NCBI RefSeq assembly: GCF_946408925.1
Contig: NZ_CAMJUE010000008.1
Location: forward strand, 1 to 53,271
Direction of reading: 5' to 3'
Source: an uncultured Methanobrevibacter sp.
GTDB taxonomy: Archaea; Methanobacteriota; Methanobacteria; Methanobacteriales; Methanobacteriaceae
Length of the DNA: 53,271 bases
The notes under the pieces are model-generated. The model made no database searches and was not told the origin of the DNA. It saw nothing but the letters and a program-made list of their open reading frames with translations. Of this stretch, positions 7,974 to 16,830 are shown one piece after another. Numbering within the stretch: the first letter of the stretch is position 1; every line of letters starts with the position of its first letter. The position numbers and the translations under genes were made by a program.

Positions 7974-8708
7974 ATGGAAATACCCTTATATTTTTACACT
8001 GCCTACAGGGATTTGGACAGATTATCTCCGGGAAGTGACAAAACCGCTCTTGAATCGTTGGATAAACTAGATATCAATAATGATGATGAATTGAATATTC
8101 TTGATATTGCCTGTGGAGTGGGTTCATCAACAATTCTTTTAGCAAATTACTTTAAAAACTCAACTGTTGAAGGATTTGACCTGTTCAAGCATTACAAAAA
8201 GATTTTGGATGAAAAAATATCTCAAAATGATTTGGTCGACAGAGTATTTGCCTATCAAATGGACATGAGAGATCCTGATTTTGCAAATGAGGAATTTGAT
8301 ATATTATTTTGTGAAGCTGGAATTGAAATAATTGGTTTCAAGAAAGGATTGAGCGAATGGAAGAGATTATTGAAGCCAGAAGGTTACATGATAGTTTCAG
8401 ATGTTAGCTGGCTTAAAAAACCCTCAAAGGAAAGTAGGGATTTCTGGGACAATATCTATGAAGAAGTGGACACTATTGAAAATAAGATAAAACAAATTCA
8501 GGATTTGGGTTATGAGTTCATAGATTATGTTGTTGTTCCAAAATCAGAGTGGGAGGAATATCACCTAAATTTGGAGAAAAATTTAAACTTATTAAATAAT
8601 GATAAGTCTGCTCAGGACTTTGTAGGACAGCTTAAAAAGGAAATTAAAACTTACAGGCAAAACAGCAAAGATTACAGTTATGTATTTTATATTATGAAGA
8701 AGGTTTAA
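7974..8708 (+). CDS. Class I SAM-dependent methyltransferase
   Basis: A 244-residue protein with a Rossmann methyltransferase core. Motif I is ILDIACGVGSS (about residues 43-53), followed by an acidic strand end (VEGFDL) and motif IV-like FDILFCEAG. A segment LKPEGYMIVSDV matches the post-motif region of the UbiE/Methyltransf_11 group. The substrate is unknown. I chose ATG 7974: the longer frame from 7899 begins inside the upstream AKR and would add a T-run-encoded hydrophobic stretch. There is no clear SD at 7974. Only two bases separate its stop from the next AKR, so these two are surely co-transcribed and may act on the same compound. Confidence 0.88.
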   Translation: MEIPLYFYTAYRDLDRLSPGSDKTALESLDKLDINNDDELNILDIACGVGSSTILLANYFKNSTVEGFDLFKHYKKILDEKISQNDLVDRVFAYQMDMRDPDFANEEFDILFCEAGIEIIGFKKGLSEWKRLLKPEGYMIVSDVSWLKKPSKESRDFWDNIYEEVDTIENKIKQIQDLGYEFIDYVVVPKSEWEEYHLNLEKNLNLLNNDKSAQDFVGQLKKEIKTYRQNSKDYSYVFYIMKKV

Positions 8709-8710
8709 TA

Positions 8711-9751
8711 ATGAAGTATACTAAACTTGGAAACTCAAAATTAAATGTTAGTAGAATATGTATGGGTTGTATGGGATTTGGAGATCCTAAAAACGGAATG
8801 CACACATGGACACTGCCTGAGGAGGAATCCGTTGAAATAATAACAAATGGTCTGGACAATGGTATAAATTTCTACGATACTGCAATAGGCTATCAGAACG
8901 GAACCTCCGAGCAATATGTCGGAAAGGCAATACGGGAAAATGCCAATCGTAGTGATGTGGTTGTGGCAACTAAGTTTTTGCCAAGAACAGAAGAGGAAAT
9001 CAAAAACAATATCACAGGCCAACAGCACATCCACGATTTTGTAGATAAGAGCCTTGAAAATTTGGGACTTGACTATATTGACCTATACATCTATCACATG
9101 TGGGATTATAACACTCCGATATATGATATTCTCGAAGGATTAAACGAAGTAATCGAAGAGGGCAAGGTCAAATACATTGGAATATCAAACTGCTTTGCCT
9201 GGCAGCTTGCAAAGGCAAATGCACTTGCAGATGCTGAGGGATTCAATAAGTTCGTTTCAATTCAGGGCCATTACAACCTGATTTTCAGGGAAGAGGAACG
9301 TGAAATGATTCCATTGTGCAAGGCAGACAATATTGCAACAACACCTTACAGCGCCCTTGCATCCGGAAGACTCTCAAGGCTTCCAGGTGAAGAATCTAAA
9401 CGATTAAATGAAGACTTCTATGCCAAACTGAAATACCAGTCAACAGAGGATAAGGATGCAGAAATCATAAAAAGGGTCAGTGAGCTTGCAGAAAATTATG
9501 ATGTATCAATGACTGAAGTGTCACTTGCATGGCTTTTAACAAAGGTCACATCTCCAATTGTGGGTGCAACAAAGCCTCATCACGTTGAAGGTGCCGTCAA
9601 TTCAGTTGACTTGGCATTGACAGGTGATGAGATTAGCTATCTTGAAGAACCGTATGTTGCTCATGAGCTGGTTGGTGTGATGGCAGACAATAAGGTTTCA
9701 GCCAGCGACAATGAAAAGGTATGGGCAAAGCACACTAAAAACAATATTTAG
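8711..9751 (+). CDS. Aldo/keto reductase (YajO-like long form)
   Basis: A 346-residue NAD(P)H oxidoreductase. The tetrad is visible: Asp56 and Tyr61 (YDTAIGY), Lys88 (ATKF) and His129 (YIYHMWD). The longer length and the GMHTWTLPEEES insert before helix 1 match the E. coli YajO/voltage-gated-channel-beta-like branch, which differs from the other AKRs in this window. It starts two bases after the methyltransferase stop, with the SD inside that gene's end (GAAGAAGG). It is followed by a bidirectional terminator. The physiological substrate is unknown. Confidence 0.93.
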   Translation: MKYTKLGNSKLNVSRICMGCMGFGDPKNGMHTWTLPEEESVEIITNGLDNGINFYDTAIGYQNGTSEQYVGKAIRENANRSDVVVATKFLPRTEEEIKNNITGQQHIHDFVDKSLENLGLDYIDLYIYHMWDYNTPIYDILEGLNEVIEEGKVKYIGISNCFAWQLAKANALADAEGFNKFVSIQGHYNLIFREEEREMIPLCKADNIATTPYSALASGRLSRLPGEESKRLNEDFYAKLKYQSTEDKDAEIIKRVSELAENYDVSMTEVSLAWLLTKVTSPIVGATKPHHVEGAVNSVDLALTGDEISYLEEPYVAHELVGVMADNKVSASDNEKVWAKHTKNNI

Positions 9752-9769
9752 TCAATTCTCAAAAAAAGG

Positions 9770-9807
9770 GTTAAAATCTTTTAAGATTTTAACTTTATTG
9801 ATTTTTT
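9770..9807. terminator. Bidirectional terminator between AKR and cobyric acid synthase
   Basis: An 11-bp perfect stem GTTAAAATCTT (9770-9780)/AAGATTTTAAC (9783-9793) lies between converging genes. A-rich sequence stands on its left and T-rich sequence on its right, so it presents a U-tract in both directions. Confidence 0.8.
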
Positions 9808-11337
9808 CTATTTTTCAAACAGTAATTTATCGATAATGTCCATATCCAGATTCTCTTCAACGATTTCAGCCAATCTGTTTAAGGAATAATCTTTCTGGGT
9901 TTCGTAAGGGTCTTCACCATATTTTGCTTCAAGGCCTTTTTTAACCCTTATGTAATTTAAGAATTCTCTTCTGAAATTGTAGTTGTGGAATATTCCGTGG
10001 AAGTATGTTGCAAATGCATTTCCACTGCTTGCACCATCGATTTTACCGTCCTCGTTATTTCCCTGACCCTTTTTAATGTTCAGTAAGCTTGATGATGAAA
10101 TCAGTTCGGTTGTTCCTTCATGGATTTCATAACCGGTCACTTCTTCACCGATAATGTCTTTAAAGATTTCTCCTGCAATTCCATCAATGTCTGCAGGTAT
10201 TGTTGCTGTTGACTGTGTAACGATTTTACCTTTTCTTGAAAAGCTTGATTCAATATCTAAAAGTCCCAATCCTTTAATGGTTCCATGCTTGGATTCGCGC
10301 TTGTCCTCATCATGTATTACATTTCCTAAAATCTGCAGGCCTCCACAGATTCCAACAATCGGAATTTCATTTGATTTTTCAATTACCCTATCTGCAAGGC
10401 CGCTTTGGCGAAGTGCATACATATCCTCTGTTGAGTTACGTGTTCCGGGGATTATTATCGCATCAACATCGCCAATATCGTCATTTACTCCAATCATTTT
10501 AAGCGCCACATCACTTTCATACTCAAATGGGTCGATATCTGTAAAATTCGCTATTTTTGGAAGGCGTATGACTCCAATTGTAATTGGCATGTCCTCTGCA
10601 AAGACATGAGTTGTCAAAGAAGCTGAATCCTCTTCAGGCAATCTCAATGTTTCATCATATGGCAAAACGCCAAGTACAGGTTCGCCGGTAATTTCTTCAA
10701 TTCTGTCAAGGCCGGGTTTTAGTATATCCAAATTACCTCTGAATTTATTGATGACAGTTGCCTTAAGTCTTGACCTGTCATAATCATCCAATAATACATA
10801 TGTTCCCGCAATTGCAGCAAACACTCCTCCCATTTCAATGTCTGCTATTAGAATGACATTTGCCTCTGCCATGTGTGCGATTTCCATGTTTGCTATGTCC
10901 TGGTCACGCATGTTGATTTCAGCAGGAGATCCCGCCCCTTCAATGATTATGATATCGTATTCTTCTGACAGTATTTTAAAACTTTCTTTTATTGCATCAA
11001 ATGCTCTATCATGGTATTTGTGCTGGTAATCGTAAAAGTCCATGTCTCCAATTGATTTTCCCTGGATTATGACATTGGATGTGAAGTCTCCTTTTGGTTT
11101 TAAAAGAACCGGATTCATGTGTATGCTTGGTTCTATCATTGCCGCTTCTGCCTGTAGCATCTGTGCAATTCCTATCTCGCCGTTTTCTTTTGTGGTGTAT
11201 GAGTTCAGTGACATGTTTTGGGATTTGAAAGGTGCCACTTTATATCCTCTGTTTTTATAAATTCTACATAGTGCAGCTACGAGCATGCTTTTTCCGGCAT
11301 TTGATGATGTTCCTTGAACCATGATACAGTTTGTCAT
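9808..11337 (-). CDS. cbiP: Cobyric acid synthase (adenosylcobyrate-forming, glutamine-hydrolysing)
   Basis: A 509-residue enzyme that amidates four side-chain carboxylates of adenosylcobyrinic acid a,c-diamide with glutamine and ATP, in cobamide synthesis. Methanogens need cobamides for the corrinoid of methyl-H4MPT:CoM methyltransferase. The N-terminal ATP site is VQGTSSNAGKS. The segment PFKSQNMSLNS is diagnostic for CobQ/CbiP. The C-terminal GATase domain has the nucleophile in VGICGGLQILG and a catalytic His in YFHGIFHN. Length matches the family. It stands alone, with no other cobalamin genes in the window. A TATA-like element on the minus strand at about 11354-11367 would make it leaderless; a 15-bp palindrome lies just upstream of that. 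Confidence 0.96.
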   Translation of the reverse strand: MTNCIMVQGTSSNAGKSMLVAALCRIYKNRGYKVAPFKSQNMSLNSYTTKENGEIGIAQMLQAEAAMIEPSIHMNPVLLKPKGDFTSNVIIQGKSIGDMDFYDYQHKYHDRAFDAIKESFKILSEEYDIIIIEGAGSPAEINMRDQDIANMEIAHMAEANVILIADIEMGGVFAAIAGTYVLLDDYDRSRLKATVINKFRGNLDILKPGLDRIEEITGEPVLGVLPYDETLRLPEEDSASLTTHVFAEDMPITIGVIRLPKIANFTDIDPFEYESDVALKMIGVNDDIGDVDAIIIPGTRNSTEDMYALRQSGLADRVIEKSNEIPIVGICGGLQILGNVIHDEDKRESKHGTIKGLGLLDIESSFSRKGKIVTQSTATIPADIDGIAGEIFKDIIGEEVTGYEIHEGTTELISSSSLLNIKKGQGNNEDGKIDGASSGNAFATYFHGIFHNYNFRREFLNYIRVKKGLEAKYGEDPYETQKDYSLNRLAEIVEENLDMDIIDKLLFEK

Positions 11338-11379
11338 GATAGAATATATTGCAGTAATATTATAAATAATTTAAAAATG

Positions 11380-11394
11380 AGATTAATTTAATCT
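11380..11394. promoter_or_regulatory. 15-bp near-perfect palindrome upstream of cbiP
   Basis: AGATTAA-T-TTAATCT is a perfect dyad around one central base, located about 45-57 bases upstream of the cbiP start codon, just behind its putative TATA/BRE. The geometry suits a dimeric regulator. AT-rich palindromes arise easily by chance here. Confidence 0.35.
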
Positions 11395-11401
11395 TATTTG
11401 A

Positions 11402-11462
11402 GGTATGATTTTGGATACATCGGGGTTTATCTAATACTATAAGACTGATGTTAAATCATACC
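11402..11462. ncRNA. Nested inverted repeat, candidate structured RNA
   Basis: The outer arms GGTATGATTT (11402-11411) and AAATCATACC (11453-11462) are a perfect 10-bp pair. Inside, ACATCGG (11417-11423) can pair with CTGATGT (11445-11451), including one G-U, and TTAT (11427-11430) with ATAA (11439-11442). The element lies outside both predicted neighbouring leaders. A plus-strand TATA-like sequence (11361-11368) is about 40 bases upstream. It could be a small RNA or a protein-binding site; no known family is recognised. Confidence 0.4.
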
Positions 11463-11716
11463 AACAAACTCGATTAACAATAATAAATTATTGAAAAATT
11501 TATATTGTAGTTAATTATATCAAGTTTTTAATATATAGTTTTATCTATTTATTGGAAATATTTTGTATTAAGTGTATTAAACTTTTAAAATATTTTTTTT
11601 TATTAAATAATCATTATTTAATTATTTTTAAAATATTGATATGTATTTTATTATCTTCGATATTATTATTATCAAAAATTATTTTAGTAACTTTTATTTA
11701 CTAAAATGGAAACCTT

Positions 11717-11724
11717 TTTATATA
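11717..11724 (+). promoter_or_regulatory. TATA box of lonB
   Basis: AAACC followed by TTTATATA is a strong BRE/TATA match. A start about 25 bases downstream leaves a leader of roughly 60 bases that ends in GTGAGGT before the lonB ATG. Confidence 0.55.
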
Positions 11725-11805
11725 TTGTGATATCTAAATAATATTTAAATAGTATATGAAACTTAATTTTTTAATGATGAATTTAATACGAAGTGAGGTT
11801 TGTTT

Positions 11806-13782
11806 ATGAAATTAGAAGAAAGGGAATCAACTGAAGATTCTACAGAAGTAATCGTTGAACCAGAAATCATGGAAGCTGATGATGGTGAAGAAACCAAACC
11901 TATGTTAGATTATAATAATATTAAAAGCTCACAGGATATTGAAGTTCCACCTTTATTAATTGATCAAGTTATCGGACATGAAGAGTCCATTGAAACAATT
12001 AAAAAAGCTGCAAAACAAAGAAGGAACGTTTTGCTTATTGGTGATCCTGGTGTCGGTAAATCAATGCTTGCAAAAGGTATGGCACAGATATTGCCTCACG
12101 AAACACTTCAAGATGTATTAGTATATCCTAATATGGAAGACAACAACCACCCATTAGTCAGAGCGGTACCTGCTGGAGAAGGTAAAAAAATAGTAAGGGC
12201 AACAAAAGGCTCTGCAAAAGGTCATGAAGAAAGAAAGACTATTATTACAATGTTTGCAATAGGAGGAATACTGGTAATAGGATTCATGTACGGAAGATTA
12301 TTGGAATCCATCATTGCAGCAGCATTAATCTTACTTATATCAATACAAATCAAACCAAAAACCAATAACATGTCTCCAAAATTATTGGTTAATAATGAGG
12401 AATCAAGATTTGCACCATTTATGGATGCAACAGGTGCACATGCTGGAGCATTATTAGGTGATGTGCGTCACGACCCTTACCAATCAGGAGGATTAGGAAC
12501 TCCTGCACACGAACGTGTTGAAGCGGGCATGATTCACAAGGCAAACAGGGGAGTTTTATACATTGACGAAATAGGTACAATGAGTATGAAAACCCAACAG
12601 GAACTGTTGTCTGCAATGCAGGAAAAGCAATATGCAATCACAGGTCAAAGTGAAAACTCAAGTGGTGCAATGGTAAGGTCCCAGGCAGTGCCATGTGATT
12701 TTGTGCTTGTGGCATCAGGAAACCTTCAGGTGCTTGAAGGAATGCACATTGCAATGAGATCCAGAATCAGAGGATATGGTTATGAGGTGTTCATGAAAGA
12801 TTATATGGATGACACCACTGAAAACAGAGAAAAACTCGTTCAGTTCGTAGCTCAGGAAGTTAAAAACGATGGAAGAATTCCTCACTTTGCTCCGGATGCA
12901 TTGGATGAAATAATCATGGAAGCAAAAAGAAGATCTGGAAAACAAAATGCATTAACTTTAAGATTACGTGATTTAGGCGGTTTAGTACGTTCCGCAGGAG
13001 ATGTGGCAATTGAAAAAGGAGCTGAAATTGTAACAGCTGAGCATGTTCTTGAAGCTAAAAAATTCGCCAGAACTCTTGAACAGCAAATCGCTGACAGATC
13101 AATCATGCAAAGAAAAGACTACAGTATGGTTTCCTCAGAAGGTGGCAGAATTGGTCTTGTAAATGGTCTTGCAGTCATAGGGGACAGAAGCGGTATTGTA
13201 TCACCTATTGCAGCTGAAGCAGCACCTACACAATCAAAAAGTGGAGGTCAAATAATTGCTACCGGTAAGTTAGGTGAAATCGCACAGGAATCTGTTCAGA
13301 ATGTAAGTGCATTAATCAAAAAATACACAAACAAGGATATTTCCCAATATGATATTCACGTTCAATTCATCCAAACCTATGATGGTGTTGAGGGGGATTC
13401 CGCTAGTGTAAGTATTGCAACTGCTGTAATTTCTGCGATTGAGGAAATTCCAATCGACCAGACAGTAGCATTGACAGGTTCACTTAATGTGCGTGGAGAT
13501 GTTATGCCTATTGGAGGAGCAACTGCTAAAATTGAAGCAGCTGCAGAAGCTGGAATGAAAAAAGTATTGATTCCAAAATCTAACTTGAAGGATGTTATGA
13601 TTGAGAAGAAATATGAGAACATGATTGAAATCATTCCAACCGAAACTTTAAGTGATGTTTTAGAAAACATTTTGATTAGTGGGTCAAATAAGGATAAACT
13701 CATTGAAAAAATGAGAAACATCGGTTCTAAAGTTGCAGATAAAGTTCCGCAAACAAATATTAATAATCCAACTACTAATTAG
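11806..13782 (+). CDS. lonB: Archaeal membrane-anchored ATP-dependent protease LonB
   Basis: A 658-residue AAA+ serine protease that degrades misfolded and regulatory proteins at the inner face of the membrane. Walker A is GDPGVGKS with Lys85. Two membrane helices sit inside the AAA+ module at about residues 146-183, the hallmark of archaeal LonB. Walker B is YIDEIG (Asp254, Glu255). The C-terminal Lon domain has catalytic Ser532 (GVEGDSAS) and Lys575 (GGATAK), 43 residues apart as in Lon proteases. I chose ATG 11806 because GAGGT ends six bases before it; a TTG two codons earlier is less likely. It is monocistronic, with its own promoter and a hairpin terminator. Confidence 0.96.
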   Translation: MKLEERESTEDSTEVIVEPEIMEADDGEETKPMLDYNNIKSSQDIEVPPLLIDQVIGHEESIETIKKAAKQRRNVLLIGDPGVGKSMLAKGMAQILPHETLQDVLVYPNMEDNNHPLVRAVPAGEGKKIVRATKGSAKGHEERKTIITMFAIGGILVIGFMYGRLLESIIAAALILLISIQIKPKTNNMSPKLLVNNEESRFAPFMDATGAHAGALLGDVRHDPYQSGGLGTPAHERVEAGMIHKANRGVLYIDEIGTMSMKTQQELLSAMQEKQYAITGQSENSSGAMVRSQAVPCDFVLVASGNLQVLEGMHIAMRSRIRGYGYEVFMKDYMDDTTENREKLVQFVAQEVKNDGRIPHFAPDALDEIIMEAKRRSGKQNALTLRLRDLGGLVRSAGDVAIEKGAEIVTAEHVLEAKKFARTLEQQIADRSIMQRKDYSMVSSEGGRIGLVNGLAVIGDRSGIVSPIAAEAAPTQSKSGGQIIATGKLGEIAQESVQNVSALIKKYTNKDISQYDIHVQFIQTYDGVEGDSASVSIATAVISAIEEIPIDQTVALTGSLNVRGDVMPIGGATAKIEAAAEAGMKKVLIPKSNLKDVMIEKKYENMIEIIPTETLSDVLENILISGSNKDKLIEKMRNIGSKVADKVPQTNINNPTTN

Positions 13783-13800
13783 TTGGTACTTATTTATTTT
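13768..13800 (+). terminator. lonB terminator
   Basis: Stem CCAACTA (13768-13774)/TAGTTGG (13780-13786) with a 5-nt loop, followed by a T-rich tract. The lonB stop codon TAG (13780-13782) opens the right arm. Confidence 0.7.
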
Positions 13801-13962
13801 TTGTTCAATGTTGGAATTTATTTTTGACTTTTTTTCTTTTTTTCCAAATATTTTTATTATTTTTCTAATTAATATCAGAAATTTTTGATATTTTTTTAAT
13901 TTTTATCTTTTGAAGTTAAAAAAACAATATTTTTAAATATCTAATAATTATAATGTTATATT

Positions 13963-15384
13963 ATGGTTAGTAGAATACGTGTAAATTTTGCAAAATTATC
14001 TGGAAAAGTTGTCACTCAACTATCCAAAATAGGTCCTGGTGCGGGAAAAAATATTCCAGGATATGTTTTTGCTAAAGTTGGAGGTCAAGGAGCAGTTGCA
14101 GATATTGCAAACGATTTAAAATTAGGTTCAGTATTAGTTACTGGAACTAATGGAAAAACTACTACCACCACACTGCTTATAAAACTGATTTCTAAAGATA
14201 TTCAAATCAGAAGAAGCTTTGAAAACAATACCGTTCATTCTATCATTACTGCAATTCTAAATCAGAAAGGTGATTTGGGAATATTTGAATATGGAATTCG
14301 TAATTTGGAATATGGAATTCCGGATACTGTCCAAAAGCTGATTAATCCAATAGGTGTTGTTTATACAACAATATCAAAGGAGCATGCATCTGTTGCAGGT
14401 GTAAAAAATCCATTTCCAGCTTATTATCGTGCAAAAGTTCTGTTGTCTAAAGATATGGATCATGGTGTAATCGTTACAAATTGTGACGATCCAAGAACTG
14501 CATTAATCGGAATCAATAAACAAAAGGATATCCCAGTAAATTTTTATGGATTGGGTATTGGGGATATTGTTGATGACGATTCAAATTCTATTAAATGCCC
14601 TAATTGTGGTAAAGAGTTAAGTTATTCTATGAAATTCTTAAATCATAGGGGAATTTATTCATGTGACTGTGGATTTAAACGTCCAGAACCCAATGTTAAA
14701 TTGACCAATATAGAATTAAATAAAGATAATTGGAAATTAAATATTGTGGGGGATGCATATAATTATATGGCTTCTAAAAATATTCAATTTGAAGTTAATT
14801 TGACTGTTCCTCCATTTGGTATTCACAATATCTATAATACATTGGCATCAATCACTGCATATGTGACTTTCACTCCAAAAACTGAAAATATAGTGAATAA
14901 TATTCAGAACTTATTCAATAACTTAGATATGTCATTCATTCCGCCTGGAAGATTTGAAGTAATTCAACATGGATCTAAATTTATAGGAATCGGCCAGGGG
15001 GATAATGGGGATGCTGTAAAAATTAATTCCAGATTTATGAATCAGTATGTTGATGGTCCATTGGAGTTTATTTACACAACTCCTGATGTTGATGAGGATG
15101 AAATCTTCAATGACCATTTTGATGTGATTAAACAAATGAATCCTGAACATGTAATTATTGTTCCGGGCCGACATTCTGTAAAAAAAGCTGAAGAGTATTA
15201 TGAAATAATCAAAAAGGAATTTGATTCAGCAGAGTTTTATCCATTGCCTTATGAAAAGCTCGATGCAAGAATTGAGAAATTAACCCAATTGGCAAAGGAT
15301 TCTAAATATAATTATATAATAATGACTGGCTGTGGAGAAGAGCAGTCAATGTGGGAAGAAATTAAGATGAACTTTAAGAAATAA
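13963..15384 (+). CDS. MurT-like Mur ligase family protein with zinc ribbon
   Basis: A 473-residue ATP-dependent ligase. The N-terminal KLSGKVVTQLSK...PGAGKNIPG segment and the P-loop VTGTNGKTTTT are typical of MurT rather than MurC-F. Like MurT it carries a zinc ribbon inside the central domain: Cys212, Cys215, Cys234 and Cys236 (the last pair is C-x-C rather than C-x-x-C). In bacteria MurT works with the amidotransferase GatD to amidate a lipid II glutamate. No GatD-like gene is adjacent here. In a pseudomurein methanogen a role in wall-peptide assembly is likely, but that is inference. A TATA-like TTTTAAATAT (13931-13940) about 27 bases upstream suggests a leaderless mRNA. Its end overlaps the next, convergent gene by 11 bases. 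Confidence 0.88.
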   Translation: MVSRIRVNFAKLSGKVVTQLSKIGPGAGKNIPGYVFAKVGGQGAVADIANDLKLGSVLVTGTNGKTTTTTLLIKLISKDIQIRRSFENNTVHSIITAILNQKGDLGIFEYGIRNLEYGIPDTVQKLINPIGVVYTTISKEHASVAGVKNPFPAYYRAKVLLSKDMDHGVIVTNCDDPRTALIGINKQKDIPVNFYGLGIGDIVDDDSNSIKCPNCGKELSYSMKFLNHRGIYSCDCGFKRPEPNVKLTNIELNKDNWKLNIVGDAYNYMASKNIQFEVNLTVPPFGIHNIYNTLASITAYVTFTPKTENIVNNIQNLFNNLDMSFIPPGRFEVIQHGSKFIGIGQGDNGDAVKINSRFMNQYVDGPLEFIYTTPDVDEDEIFNDHFDVIKQMNPEHVIIVPGRHSVKKAEEYYEIIKKEFDSAEFYPLPYEKLDARIEKLTQLAKDSKYNYIIMTGCGEEQSMWEEIKMNFKK

Positions 15385-15856
15385 TTTTTTCATTAATTAT
15401 TTCTTTTATAGTTTCATATAACTTTGAATCTGTTTTTTCTATTTTTTCAAATGAGGCATCCACACTGCAGTTGCACACATCTGTTTTTCCGATAATATAT
15501 TCATTTGAGTCTTTTTTGATTAGAATTCCGAATAATTTTTCTTCCTCATCTGCATATGTGTTGAATTCTTCGGAAGTTAGCTGTAAATTATAATCCTTTG
15601 TTGAAAATATGTCACATTCATTTTTAATTGGCATGAATGTCATCATTCCTGCAGGTAAGAATATATTTTCCTTTTTGTGGATTTTCAGGAGTCTTTTTTC
15701 ATATGAATCATCATCACTAATTCCATATCCTTCAATTTCCAATATATTGTTGGTTCCCATGTGGTTGTCATCATAAATAATAAAAGCAAGAAGATTAGGG
15801 TCTACATAATTATTGCATGTAGCCCTAATATTTTTAATAGTTTCACTAAGATTCAT
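15374..15856 (-). CDS. Conserved-looking protein of unknown function
   Basis: A soluble 160-residue protein that I do not recognise. It is acidic, with no membrane segment or signal peptide. A mid-protein stretch (LPAGMMTFMPIKNE) and a short CNCS motif near residue 130 stand out. I chose ATG 15856 rather than the upstream 15919: the longer form would lie deep in the ADP-ribosylglycohydrolase gene, whereas 15856 overlaps that gene's end by 11 bases, a typical coupled arrangement. It is thus probably translated from the same mRNA as the hydrolase. Its own 3' end overlaps the convergent MurT-like gene by 11 bases, with no terminator between. Confidence 0.75.
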   Translation of the reverse strand: MNLSETIKNIRATCNNYVDPNLLAFIIYDDNHMGTNNILEIEGYGISDDDSYEKRLLKIHKKENIFLPAGMMTFMPIKNECDIFSTKDYNLQLTSEEFNTYADEEEKLFGILIKKDSNEYIIGKTDVCNCSVDASFEKIEKTDSKLYETIKEIINEKIIS

Positions 15857-16748
15857 CACAAAACGCCTCGAATTTTTCACATAATGAAAGCACTTTATCA
15901 ATTTTATCAACTTCACCAATCCAATCTATAGGAATTGAATCATATCCATAATAGATTCCTGCAAGCCCGCCGCAAATGGCTGCATTGGTATCGGTGTCTC
16001 CTCCAATGTTGACAGCTTTTAAAACTGCATCTTTGAAATTATCTGTAGTTAACAGGCAGTGAACAACGACCTCAAAGGTATAGATTACATATCCTTTGCC
16101 GCTTAACTCATCCAATTCGTTATTGAATATTCTTTCAAAATGTTCAAGTTCAGGGGAATCATTATAGTACTCCTTAATTTTGTCACATGATGTTTGGATG
16201 TGCTCTTCAATTGTCAGGTCATTTTCAAGCATTGACCTTGCAATCTCAACATATAGGACACATGCAATTTTTGATCTCTTGTGGGCATGGGTCAGTGCGG
16301 AAACATTTTCAATTGTTTCATAGTCAATGTCTTTAAGAAATGCAAGTGGGAGAATTCTCATAAGTGAACCGTTTCCGTTATCCCTCTCTCCGGTCAGTCC
16401 GGATTCCAATGCAGGAGTATCATGTTCATAATTCATTAATGCAGATCCGGTTGTTATTCCGTAATCGAATGTAATATTTCCCTGCATGTATCTTGCATCA
16501 TATATCCAGTCTAGAAACTTTTCCATAATGTCATCATAATCAATGCCCTGTTTTTGTACAATGCTGTGCATTGTGGCTATTGCCATGGCTGAATCGTCAG
16601 ACCATGTGCCCTTAGGTTGATTGTAGGTTCCATGACCTCTCATGCCGGTTACAGGATTTTCCCTGAGGTATTGTCTTGAGGTAAATTCAACCGGAACGCC
16701 AAGTGCATCGCCAATTATTAGTCCTATCATTCCATCTTTAACTTTCAT
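15846..16748 (-). CDS. ADP-ribosylglycohydrolase (DraG family)
   Basis: A 300-residue all-alpha hydrolase that removes ADP-ribose from proteins or small molecules, using two Mg ions. Family motifs are in order: GDALGVPVEF near the N-terminus, TWSDDSAMAIA (metal-binding Asp pair), NGSLMRILPLA, and C-terminal GGDTDTNAAICGGLAG (further metal ligands). I chose ATG 16748 since homology starts at MKVKDGMIGLIIGDALG; the longer frame from 16820 adds residues read from promoter-like sequence. No Shine-Dalgarno precedes the ATG, so it may be leaderless. The gene is divergent from a GNAT acetyltransferase and overlaps the unknown gene downstream. DraG proper reverses nitrogenase ADP-ribosylation; no nitrogenase genes are in the window, so its target is open. 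Confidence 0.92.
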   Translation of the reverse strand: MKVKDGMIGLIIGDALGVPVEFTSRQYLRENPVTGMRGHGTYNQPKGTWSDDSAMAIATMHSIVQKQGIDYDDIMEKFLDWIYDARYMQGNITFDYGITTGSALMNYEHDTPALESGLTGERDNGNGSLMRILPLAFLKDIDYETIENVSALTHAHKRSKIACVLYVEIARSMLENDLTIEEHIQTSCDKIKEYYNDSPELEHFERIFNNELDELSGKGYVIYTFEVVVHCLLTTDNFKDAVLKAVNIGGDTDTNAAICGGLAGIYYGYDSIPIDWIGEVDKIDKVLSLCEKFEAFCDES

Positions 16749-16830
16749 GAAAAAATATATGTTTTTAATAGTTAATAAATTGTGTGTATTTTTGACTAGT
16801 TTTATAATATCATAAAACAAATTTAAATTA

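Larger units (their letters stand above)
11338..11805. other. Intergenic region between cbiP and lonB with structured elements
   Basis: No coding frame is supported. From left to right it holds the minus-strand cbiP promoter, a 7-1-7 palindrome (11380-11394), a nested inverted repeat (11402-11462), a 7-bp palindrome (11478-11493), a long AT-only tract with nothing I can name, and the lonB promoter and leader. Confidence 0.7.

Noticed and set aside
10154-10609. 151-residue open frame on the plus strand within cbiP
   Set aside because: It is antisense to strongly conserved cbiP sequence, has no ribosome site, and its Ser/Ile-rich translation is what the complement of coding sequence gives.
11402-11466. 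H/ACA guide RNA at the nested inverted repeat
   Set aside because: An ACA does follow the stem, but the internal loop has five bases on one side and only one on the other, too small for a guide pocket. Kept only as an unassigned structured element.
9808-15384. CbiP as the GatD partner of the MurT-like ligase
   Set aside because: CbiP has the full N-terminal synthetase domain and CobQ-specific motifs; it is a normal cobyric acid synthase on the opposite strand.
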